Assembly: GCA_016210115.1 (NCBI GenBank)
Contig: JACQUW010000363.1
Coordinates: 1 to 64,000 of the forward strand
Direction of reading: 5' to 3'
DNA from: Deltaproteobacteria bacterium
GTDB lineage: Bacteria; Desulfobacterota; Binatia; UBA9968
Length of the DNA: 64,000 nt
Position 1 is the first letter of the stretch. Each line of letters starts with the position of its first letter. Shown piece by piece: positions 26,518 through 34,339 of this stretch. The position numbers were made by a program, and so were the translations under genes. Under the pieces are notes generated by a model. It made no database searches and was not told where the DNA came from. It saw only the letters and a list, made by a program, of their open reading frames with translations.

Positions 26518-27588
26518 ATGCGATCCGGAAAGACAGTTGCCATGCGAGCAGGCATGGTCCTTCTGGCGGTCTTCTATCTTCCGGTCATTGTTTCTTTCGC
26601 CTTTGCTCAGGCGAAACCTTCTTCGGTGGCGGGACTGGCAGCGTATCGCGGCGCTGACCGGGAAGAGATGCTCAAAGCCGGGGCCAAAAAAGAAGGCAAG
26701 GTCCTCTGGTATACCACGCTCATCGCCTATAAAGAGATCGCCGGAGTTTTCGAGTCCAAGTACCCGGGTGTGAGAGTGGAGGCCTACCGCACAGGTTCGA
26801 CGGAACTGCTCAAGAGATTTCTATCGGAGGCTCAAGCCCGGCGCCATTTGGCGGACGTGATCGAGACTACCCCGCCTTCTTTGATGGCGGCTCGGGACCA
26901 CAAGCTTATCACTCCTTATTTCTCACCGCATTTAAAGTTGTATCCCGATGACGCCAAGGAGGAGGCCGATAAGGAAAAGGTTTTCTGGACGACGGACCGT
27001 GAGTCAATCATCGGACTCGGCTACAATAAAAAATTTATCCGCGCCGTCGATGTGCCCAAAAACTTTGGCGATTTGATGAAGCCGGAGCTCAAGGGAAAGA
27101 TGGGCATCAGCGGAGATGCCACCGGTCCGAGAATTATCGGGGCGATGATCCGCCTGAAAGGGGAGGAGTTCGTAAGACAACTAAAAAATCAGGAGATGCG
27201 GCTTTATATGGTTTCAGGCGGGGCGCTTCATGAGCTTTTGGCTGCCGGTGAAGTGGCCATGTCGCCGTCGATCTTTCGCAATCACGTGCTCACGGGGCAG
27301 GAAAAAGGAGCGCCGACGGAATGGGTCCCTCTCGAGCTGGTCGTGAGCAATGCCGGCGGCGCGGCCCTTCCCGCACACACCAACAACCCTCATGCGGCGC
27401 TGCTGTTTATTGATTTTCTGATCAGTCCGGAGGGCCAGAAAATTCTAGAGGAGAAATTCCGGTTTGCCAGTTCGATAAAGAATTACGGCTTCAAACGGTG
27501 GTATCCTGAAAAGGGCCTGACGACGGATCAGTATGAGAAGTCGTTCAACCGGTGGCAGAAGATCGTTCGAGAGATCGCGCGGAGATAA
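26518..27588 (+). CDS. ABC-type Fe3+/family 1 extracellular solute-binding protein, copy 1
   Basis: A 356-residue exported binding protein of the AfuA/FbpA-like family 1 group. The signal peptide ends SFAFAQ. The mature start is AKKEGKVLWYTTLIAYKEI, then VFESKYPGVRVEAYR and SEAQARRHLADVIE. The start follows GAGGAGGTGGAAC. It directly precedes a double-length permease and is probably its receptor. In this family the ligand can be iron, but also phosphonates, polyamines or organic acids. Confidence 0.9.
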   Translation: MRSGKTVAMRAGMVLLAVFYLPVIVSFAFAQAKPSSVAGLAAYRGADREEMLKAGAKKEGKVLWYTTLIAYKEIAGVFESKYPGVRVEAYRTGSTELLKRFLSEAQARRHLADVIETTPPSLMAARDHKLITPYFSPHLKLYPDDAKEEADKEKVFWTTDRESIIGLGYNKKFIRAVDVPKNFGDLMKPELKGKMGISGDATGPRIIGAMIRLKGEEFVRQLKNQEMRLYMVSGGALHELLAAGEVAMSPSIFRNHVLTGQEKGAPTEWVPLELVVSNAGGAALPAHTNNPHAALLFIDFLISPEGQKILEEKFRFASSIKNYGFKRWYPEKGLTTDQYEKSFNRWQKIVREIARR

Positions 27589-27684
27589 CGTCCCCACTGC
27601 GGTAAGCCCTCGGCTTCGAACGAATTTCGGATCGGGGTTCACATTTGACTTTCCCCGGCGCCTGAATAATCCGGTCTGGAAATC

Positions 27685-29421
27685 ATGAGTCGGGCGGTAG
27701 AAATCAGCTCGCGGACGGCGTTCGAGACGCCGCGTGCGGTCTCGAATACGAGCCTCTGGCTTTTCTTTGTTACGGCTTTCGTTCTTCTTTACCTGGTCGT
27801 TCCTCCTTTCTTTTTCGTCCTCTCATCGAGTTTTGTTTCTGAGTCCGGCCCCGAGGCCGGGGCGTTTACACTGCAGCATTACGTCAATATTGCGGGATCC
27901 CTGTCTGATTTTGGTGTATTGGTCTGGAGCTCGATGGTTTTCGCCGTCGGCAGCGCAGTGGGCGCGCTGTTCCTTGGCACTCTGCTAGCCTGGTTGGCGG
28001 AGCGCACCAATGCTCCTTTCAAAAGCGTTGCTTACATTTCCGCGTTCGTGTCGTTTGGGATACCGGGAATCGTCAAGGTGATTGGTTGGATACTTTTGCT
28101 GGGACCGGATGCGGGACTCATCAATGTCGCAGCGCGGGATCTCACGGGGCTTCCCCGGCTCTTTAACGTCTTATCCATGCAGGGAATGATTCTGGTTGAG
28201 GCCCTCGTCTGGACGCCGGTGGTTTTTTTGCTCATGGCGACGCCCTTTCGCTCGATGGATCCCACGCTCGAAGAGGCCGCGCTGGCCTCGGGAAGCACGA
28301 ACTGGCAGGTTTTCAGGCAGGTGACCTTGCCCCTGGCTTTGCCCAGTGTTCTTGCGGTTTTGATCTTGACCTTTGTGCGGTCTCTTGAAGCATTCGAAAT
28401 TCCGGCTCTTATCGGTCTGCCGGCTGGAATCGAGGTGCTCACGACCAAGATTTACATGCAGATCAGGACGGGGTTTCTTCCCAAGTACGGCGAGGCGAGC
28501 GCGTATTCCGTCTTTCTGATCGCGCTGGTGAGTCTGGTACTGTTTTGCTATCATCGAGTGACTTCGCAGAGTTACAAGTTCTCAACCATCAGCGGCAAAG
28601 GCTTCCGTCCGCGGCGGATTGAGTTACGCTCGTGGCGTTGGCTCGGTGGCGTCCTTCTCCTTTTGCTTCCTCTGTTGCAGCTTCTTCCGCTCGCCGCTTT
28701 GACGTGGTCATCGTTTCTGCCCTTCGTCCAGCCACCATCCCGGAAAGCTCTTGCAGCGCTCTCTTTCGCAAATTATCAAAGCGCTTTCAGCGACGGCGCC
28801 ATTGTTTGGGCCGTGTTGAACAGCCTGATCGTGAGCATGACATCGGCTACCGCCGTGGTGATCGTTACCTTTGTCGCCGCGTGGCTGGTTGTGCGCACGA
28901 ATATTTCAAAGCGTTGGGCCCTGGATCAGCTGGCTACTGTGCCTCTGGTATTTCCCGGACTCGTCATGGGCGTTGCGATCTTGAAAATGTACCTGGTGCT
29001 GCCGGTGCCGATTTACGGCACGATCTGGATTATGTTTTTTGCCTTCCTGGTCCGCTATCTTCCCTATGGAATTCGATTCAACTACGCGGGCCTCTTGAGT
29101 ATTCATCGAGAGCTCGAAGAAAGTTCGGAAACGTGCGGCGGGAACTGGGGACAGACGGTCAGGAGAATTCTATTTCCTCTGATGCTGCCGACGTTATTTG
29201 CCGGCTGGATCTACGTTTTCCTCATCACCATACGAGAGCTCTCCGTGGCGCTTCTGCTGTACAGTCCGGGGTCCCAGGTCATATCCGTCACGATATGGGA
29301 ACTTTGGGAAAACGGAAGAATTGGGGAGGTGGCGGCATTCAGTCTGGTCATTACGGGAGGTACGGTGCTGCTGGCGGCATTTTTCAAGCGCCTCAGTCAA
29401 AGGTATAGTCTGGAAGCTTAG
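27685..29421 (+). CDS. ABC transporter permease, fused double MetI-like (FbpB type)
   Basis: A 578-residue inner-membrane protein with about twelve hydrophobic segments in two MetI-like halves. Each half has an EAA loop that contacts the ATPase: EEAALASGSTNWQVFRQV in the first and EESSETCGGNWGQTVRRI in the second. This duplication is typical of FbpB/SfuB iron permeases. Receptors lie on both sides, but no ABC ATPase gene follows, so the motor must be supplied from elsewhere. Confidence 0.9.
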   Translation: MSRAVEISSRTAFETPRAVSNTSLWLFFVTAFVLLYLVVPPFFFVLSSSFVSESGPEAGAFTLQHYVNIAGSLSDFGVLVWSSMVFAVGSAVGALFLGTLLAWLAERTNAPFKSVAYISAFVSFGIPGIVKVIGWILLLGPDAGLINVAARDLTGLPRLFNVLSMQGMILVEALVWTPVVFLLMATPFRSMDPTLEEAALASGSTNWQVFRQVTLPLALPSVLAVLILTFVRSLEAFEIPALIGLPAGIEVLTTKIYMQIRTGFLPKYGEASAYSVFLIALVSLVLFCYHRVTSQSYKFSTISGKGFRPRRIELRSWRWLGGVLLLLLPLLQLLPLAALTWSSFLPFVQPPSRKALAALSFANYQSAFSDGAIVWAVLNSLIVSMTSATAVVIVTFVAAWLVVRTNISKRWALDQLATVPLVFPGLVMGVAILKMYLVLPVPIYGTIWIMFFAFLVRYLPYGIRFNYAGLLSIHRELEESSETCGGNWGQTVRRILFPLMLPTLFAGWIYVFLITIRELSVALLLYSPGSQVISVTIWELWENGRIGEVAAFSLVITGGTVLLAAFFKRLSQRYSLEA

Positions 29422-29436
29422 CAGGCCTCGTGAAAC

Positions 29437-29535
29437 CCTCCGTTCACCCTTCGAGAGTCTCAGCGCGAACGGAGAAGCGGTTGAAATCTTGGAGATTGTC
29501 CGCTCGTGCTGAGCTCCTCGAAGGACGAGCAGCGG
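29437..29535. repeat. Inverted pair of GTGCTGAG/TTCGA-type intergenic repeats
   Basis: Two related segments face each other: CCGTTCACCCTTCGAGAGTC with TCAGCGCGAACGG, and CCGCTCGTGCTGAGCTCCTC with GAAGGACGAGC. They resemble the widespread CTTCGACAAGCTCAGGACGA-like intergenic repeats and the element at 9584-9638. A TTTTTTC run follows, so the pair may also act as a terminator for the permease transcript. Confidence 0.5.
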
Positions 29536-29687
29536 TTTTTTCAGCAGCCTGTTAGCACGGCCCTGCCTGATCGGCTTTTCGGCCTCTTCCTTGACATATT
29601 TTTTATCGGGGAGTATGGCTCGTCCTGGAAGGCCGCGATATCTTCACGGGCATCAGCAGAGTTGAAGCGTAAAAAAGGAGCGAGTTC

Positions 29688-30689
29688 ATGGCTTTCGGGA
29701 GAATTGTCGTTCTTCTGTGTATGGGAGCCCTCCTTGCCGGAATTTCCGGAACAGAAGCAGCCTCGCTGATCGATGACGCAAAAAAGGAAGGGTCGGTTGT
29801 CCTCTATGGGACGATGACCAATGTGGATTTGCAGAGGTTGAGCGCGGCTTTCGAGAAAAAATATCCCTTCATGAAAGTCGAGATGTTTCGCGGCAACTCG
29901 GAGCGGGTTCTTAACCGCGTGCTCACGGAAGCTCGAACCGGGAGCTATCTGGCCGACGTGATCAATCTCGATGGGATCAACGGCCTGGTTCTGAAAGAGA
30001 AGGGCCTTCTGCAACCTCACAAGTCCGCCGAGACCGAAGCATTTCCGGAAGACTTTCGGGATCCCGAGGGGCTCTTGCCTTGTTGCCTTTATATCGTGAC
30101 CAATGTCATCGGCTACAACACAAAGCTGGTTTCCAAGGCTGAGGCGCCAAAAGCGTACAGCGACCTGCTTCAGCCCAAATGGAAGGGAAAGCTGGGAATG
30201 GACGCCGATGAGGGTGAATGGTTCACGGCCCTGATTTCGATTTGGGGGCGGGAAAAAACCGTGCAGTTCTTTAGAGAGCTCATGAAGCAAGGCGTCTCTC
30301 TGCACAGGGGTCATACGCTGCTGGCGCAGCTCAATGCCGCGGGAGAATTCCCCGTTGCCGTGAACGTCTTTGGCTATCGCCCGCTGGAGATGCAGACTCA
30401 AGGCGCCCCGATCGATATCGTCAACGCAGATCCGGTGGTGGCCCGGCCGTGGGGCATCTTTCTGGCCCGGAGAGCTCCGCACCCTAACGCGGGAAGATTG
30501 TTTATCGACTATGTGCTTTCCGAAGACGGTCAGAAGGTGATCGCCTCGTTTGGCAGGACCGTGGTGAGGCCGGGGGTCAAACAGAAGTTTCCCCGGCTCG
30601 TCGAGGGACTGAAGCTCTATCCCGTTAAGCCGGAAATGGGCAGGGATCACGCCGAGATCAGTAAGCTCTATTATTCCATCGTCAAATGA
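29688..30689 (+). CDS. ABC-type Fe3+/family 1 extracellular solute-binding protein, copy 2
   Basis: A 333-residue exported receptor starting after AAAAGGAGCGAGTTC. The signal peptide ends GTEAAS. Then come DDAKKEGSVVLYGTMTNVDL, AAFEKKYPFMKVEMFRG and LTEARTGSYLADVIN. It matches the family of copy 1 (26518) but is clearly diverged. It follows the permease across a repeat-containing gap. Two receptors for one permease implies two ligands or one redundant copy. Confidence 0.9.
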   Translation: MAFGRIVVLLCMGALLAGISGTEAASLIDDAKKEGSVVLYGTMTNVDLQRLSAAFEKKYPFMKVEMFRGNSERVLNRVLTEARTGSYLADVINLDGINGLVLKEKGLLQPHKSAETEAFPEDFRDPEGLLPCCLYIVTNVIGYNTKLVSKAEAPKAYSDLLQPKWKGKLGMDADEGEWFTALISIWGREKTVQFFRELMKQGVSLHRGHTLLAQLNAAGEFPVAVNVFGYRPLEMQTQGAPIDIVNADPVVARPWGIFLARRAPHPNAGRLFIDYVLSEDGQKVIASFGRTVVRPGVKQKFPRLVEGLKLYPVKPEMGRDHAEISKLYYSIVK

Positions 30690-30822
30690 AATGCGGTCTT
30701 GATTCTGAGCTTGACCTTCTTTGCCGGTTTGCGCGAGACATCATATCTCCGATTCCGGAATCAACAATTCAAGCACAATTCAGATATTTTGGTTAGAACT
30801 TATTTAAGAGGGAGGATGAGAG

Positions 30823-31638
30823 ATGGTCGAGACAAAATACGAAACGGTGCTGGTCGGAAATGAAAACGGATTAACCACGATCACGTTCAACCGGCCGGAA
30901 AAACGCAATGCCATGAGTCCCCAGCTTCACCGGGACATGTACGCGTTGCTCAGTGAGCTGCGTTACGACAAAGACACGAGAGTGATCGTCATTACGGGAG
31001 CCGGAGAGAGTTTCTGCGCCGGTCAGGATCTCAAGCAATATTTCCTGGAGATGGACTCGCAGCCGGAGAGGGTTCGCGATGAAGTGCGCACCTTGTCCCG
31101 CTACTGGCGCAATGAGATCATCCGGACGATGCCGCAGCCGGTTATCGGCAAGATCAACGGCTGGTGTTTCGGCGGGGCGTTCACGATCGTGACTGCCTGC
31201 GATATCGCCATTGCCGCAGAGGATGCGGTTTTCGGGCTTTCGGAAGTCAATTTTGGGAACTTCCCGGGCGGAGAGGTCACAACGGTGCTTACCGAGCAAT
31301 TGCAGCCCAAACATGCCCTTTTCTACGCGCTCACCGGCAATACCTTCAATGCCAAGGAGGCCGAGCGCATCGGCCTTATCACCAAGGCGGTCCCTCGCGC
31401 CGACCTGGACAAAGAAACGATGGCCATTGCCAAGAATCTTCTCGGAAAGGACCCCGTTGCTGTGAAAGCCGTCAAAGAGGCTTGGTACTACACCTTTTAT
31501 TCCAACCCCGATGTGGCGTACGAGATATCAGGGTTGGTATCCCAGCGGGTAAACGCGCGGGGCCGGCCGGGTATCCAACAATTCAAAGACAAGCAATACC
31601 GGCCGGGGCTGGGGGCGTATAAGTGGGAGAAGAAGTGA
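30823..31638 (+). CDS. Hydroxycinnamoyl-CoA hydratase-lyase-like crotonase, copy 2
   Basis: A 271-residue paralogue of the 14395 gene with the same landmarks: NRPEKRNAMSP, SFCAGQDLKQYF, GWCFGGAFTIVTACD and Glu141 in FGLSEVNFG. The C-terminal RPGLGAYKWEKK matches copy 1 (KPGLGTYKWEKE), so the two are true paralogues. The start follows GGGAGGATGAGAG. Like copy 1 it is followed by an acyl-CoA dehydrogenase across low-complexity DNA, so the hydratase-lyase/dehydrogenase pair occurs twice in the window. Confidence 0.85.
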   Translation: MVETKYETVLVGNENGLTTITFNRPEKRNAMSPQLHRDMYALLSELRYDKDTRVIVITGAGESFCAGQDLKQYFLEMDSQPERVRDEVRTLSRYWRNEIIRTMPQPVIGKINGWCFGGAFTIVTACDIAIAAEDAVFGLSEVNFGNFPGGEVTTVLTEQLQPKHALFYALTGNTFNAKEAERIGLITKAVPRADLDKETMAIAKNLLGKDPVAVKAVKEAWYYTFYSNPDVAYEISGLVSQRVNARGRPGIQQFKDKQYRPGLGAYKWEKK

Positions 31639-31736
31639 TTGCGGATTTCGAATTGAGGATTGCGGATTTCGGATTTGTAGATCCCCATAAAACCTTCCGT
31701 TCGGCGGTAAGGTGAGGGTGAGATGTGAGGTAAGCG

Positions 31737-32891
31737 ATGGATTTTAATTTACCTGAAGAACTTCAGATGCTGAAGCAAACCGTGCGGCGGTTCGTGGATC
31801 AGGAACTGATACCGAACGAGATGCAAAGCTGCGAGGGAAATGAGCTGAAACCCGAATTTCGCGAGAGGTGGGAAAAAAAGGCGCAGGATATGGGGCTCTG
31901 GCTGCTGGATGTACCGGAGGAGTATGGCGGCGCCGGACTCGGAGTGCTCGCGAAGCTGGTTGTCTGGGAAGAGTTCGCGCGGACGGTAGCCCTTCCCTCA
32001 CGCGGCGAAGGGATTACGGGTCCTGAGATACGGCCGATCCTCTATGCTCTGAATGACGAGCAGAAGCAGCGCTTTTTTTATCCCATTCTTAGGGGTGAGA
32101 AGCGTCTCTGCTTCGCCCAGACGGAGCCGGACGCGGGATCCGATCCGGGTTCGATGAAAACACGGGCTGTTCGACGGGGCGACACCTATATCGTCAATGG
32201 CGTCAAGCGGTTCATCACTGCCGCGGACAGGAGCGATTTCGCGCAGCTCATGGTCCTCACCGATCCGGCCAAAGGCTCGCATGGCGGTATCTCCTGCTTG
32301 ATTGTCGATATGAAGTCACCGGGCGTAAGCATCACGGCCAAATACAAAACTATTATGGGGGACGAGCCCTGTGAAATTGTTTTCGAAGACTGCAAGGTGC
32401 CGGTGGCAAACCTGGTGGGGAAGGAGGGCGAAGGCTTCAAGCTTGCGCAGAAATGGCTCGGGTTGGGCCGGCTAAAGCATGGAGCCAGGGGTCTCGGCGT
32501 CGCCGAGCGGTGCATCGAATTGGGGACGAGGTATGCGAAGCAGCGTGTGACGTTTGGTAAACCGTTGTCCGAGAGACAAGCTATTCAGTGGAAATTAGCG
32601 GATTCGTTTGTGGAGCTTCATGCCGCGCGTTTGATGGTCTACCACGCCGCATGGAAATACGACCAGGGGGAAGACGTCCGCAATGAAGCTTATATGGCGA
32701 AACTCTACGCTGATGAAATGTCGTTCCGGGTGGTCGACAGAGTGCTGCAGATACATGGCGGCATCGGTCTGACGCTGGACCTGCCTTTGGCGAAGTGGTT
32801 TGTGGATCAGCGGAGCAGGCTTATCACCGAAGGGGCGGTTGAGGTCATGCGCATGGTGATCGCCCGGCACGTGCTGAAGCAGTACAACTAA
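31737..32891 (+). CDS. Acyl-CoA dehydrogenase, third copy
   Basis: A 384-residue flavoenzyme with the FAD/substrate motif CFAQTEPDAGSDPGSM, the conserved RVTFGKPLSERQAIQWKLAD segment and IQIHGGIG-like IHGGIGLTLDLPL. The late LITEGAVEVMRM places a Glu at the catalytic-base position. Unlike the 15325/16562 pair it has no degenerate partner next to it, so it probably works as a homo-oligomer. Confidence 0.9.
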   Translation: MDFNLPEELQMLKQTVRRFVDQELIPNEMQSCEGNELKPEFRERWEKKAQDMGLWLLDVPEEYGGAGLGVLAKLVVWEEFARTVALPSRGEGITGPEIRPILYALNDEQKQRFFYPILRGEKRLCFAQTEPDAGSDPGSMKTRAVRRGDTYIVNGVKRFITAADRSDFAQLMVLTDPAKGSHGGISCLIVDMKSPGVSITAKYKTIMGDEPCEIVFEDCKVPVANLVGKEGEGFKLAQKWLGLGRLKHGARGLGVAERCIELGTRYAKQRVTFGKPLSERQAIQWKLADSFVELHAARLMVYHAAWKYDQGEDVRNEAYMAKLYADEMSFRVVDRVLQIHGGIGLTLDLPLAKWFVDQRSRLITEGAVEVMRMVIARHVLKQYN

Positions 32892-32971
32892 TTAATTCGG
32901 ATTTCGCAATTCGGATTGCGGAATTAATCTTTTTCAGGCGGCGCCGGTTTGCTTTCGGGTAAGGAGCGGAG

Positions 32972-33442
32972 ATGAGCGGAGAAGACCCTATTGAAGGTAT
33001 TCAGTTTCGCATCCGGCACACGATGCTGCCGGTAAGCGACCTTGATCGGACCATCGATTTTTACACCCGCCTTTTCGGAATGGACGTCATGCGACTGCGG
33101 GAACAGCCCGGAGAGCGAGTCGGCTATCTGGGCTACGGCTGCGAGGATGAGGGCCCGGCGCTTGAGCTCATCCAGACCGGCACGCCAGGCCAGCGGGGGC
33201 AAATGCCCCCGTGGGCAGGCCATGTCGCCATTTACGTCTCAGATCTTTACAAACTGTGCGAGATCTTAAGGCGCGAGGGAGTGAAATTTATAACTGAGCC
33301 TGGCCCCGTCCGTCCCGGAAGCCAGGATCATGTCGCGTTCATTAAAGATCCCGACGGTTATACCCTTGAGCTCACCGAGCGGCACACGCTCACCGGGCCA
33401 CCGCTGAAACGTTCCTATCGGGGGAGTTCCCCGGATGAATAG
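32972..33442 (+). CDS. VOC-family metalloprotein (glyoxalase I-like)
   Basis: A 156-residue vicinal-oxygen-chelate protein with two beta-alpha-beta-beta-beta modules. Likely metal ligands are the His in IRHTMLPVSDLDRTIDFY, the Glu in ALELIQTG, the His in AGHVAIYVSD and the Glu in YTLELTERH. That set fits glyoxalase I or methylmalonyl-CoA epimerase more than an inactive relative. It lies 80 bases after the third dehydrogenase, where an epimerase role for a CoA product would make sense; this is inference. Confidence 0.85.
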   Translation: MSGEDPIEGIQFRIRHTMLPVSDLDRTIDFYTRLFGMDVMRLREQPGERVGYLGYGCEDEGPALELIQTGTPGQRGQMPPWAGHVAIYVSDLYKLCEILRREGVKFITEPGPVRPGSQDHVAFIKDPDGYTLELTERHTLTGPPLKRSYRGSSPDE

Positions 33443-33547
33443 TGAGAATTCCTGAAAACCAAGGAATGCGCGCAAGCAGCTTTGGAACAGTGGTAGGTGG
33501 CCGGAATAAAGCAGCAGCAACTTCTAAGTGGCCGTCCCGAATTCAAC

Positions 33548-33844
33548 TCATCGCGCTTTGTCTGTTTCGCCCGAAGGAAGTGTCTCAAGGAACTCTTTTA
33601 TGCGGATTTCCTGTTCCTCTCTCAAGATGAGTTCTTCCAGATGTTCGAGCGCTCCTGTCGAGAGCTGAATTACAAACTTATCATTGGGCTTAGAATTTTC
33701 TCGTCTATGCGCCTTTCTGATCGCGTCCGCGATTTCCGCGACCGCAGCCCGGCGGTCGGTTGACTTGATCTTTTCCTTTCCACCAACGATTTTCTTCTTG
33801 GCGGAGACCCAGAGCTCTCTAGCTCTTGCAAAAATGGACGTCAT
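33548..33844 (-). CDS. Small charged helical protein, unknown function
   Basis: A 98-residue protein rich in Lys, Arg and Glu, predicted mostly helical, with no signal sequence (MTSIFARARELWVSAKKKIV at the start). AAAGGAGCACGAAC supports the start at 33844. No family recognised. It stands alone on the minus strand between the CoA cluster and the amidase. Confidence 0.55.
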   Translation of the reverse strand: MTSIFARARELWVSAKKKIVGGKEKIKSTDRRAAVAEIADAIRKAHRRENSKPNDKFVIQLSTGALEHLEELILREEQEIRIKEFLETLPSGETDKAR

Positions 33845-34339
33845 GTTCGTGCTCCTTTGCTTTCGTAACAGCCTTATTCTGTTTGGTGACCCAGCGCGAT
33901 TGCGGCTACTAAGGAAATTAACCCGATCCGAAATTCTTTCCGAGGCCGAGGATTCAGAGATCCCTGAACCAACGGTCCCAAAGTTTAAGAATCGATTATT
34001 TCCTACTCACCTGAAGGTGCTTCTACGAACTGTTCGATCATAAGAATCTCTAGGCAAAAACCTCGTATTGCGTCGGTTCTTTTTTTGGATCGCGGTTAAC
34101 ACCTTAAGGCGCGTCTTTGCCGCATTCGCGGGGAAGAAAAAGGGGCGAGTCGAAAACGCCCGGATACACTGTATACTATTCTTGTCGCTCCACAAAATCA
34201 GCCAGTTAGGAACGGATTCCGGTTTGGCACTGGCCTAGTCGGCTGCGGCCGGGAGGCCTGGCCCTTCGCTCACTTTCATGGTCAAGGGTCGTTTTTCCAG
34301 ACGATGAATATTCCCATCAACTCGAAAAAAGGAAGCTCC
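33845..34339. other. Intergenic stretch, no gene recognised
   Basis: About 490 bases between the small minus-strand gene and the amidase. Candidate frames are short and lack ribosome binding sites. A run of T follows a GTCGG segment near 34075-34085, but no clear stem was seen. It probably contains the divergent promoters of both flanking genes. Confidence 0.4.
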
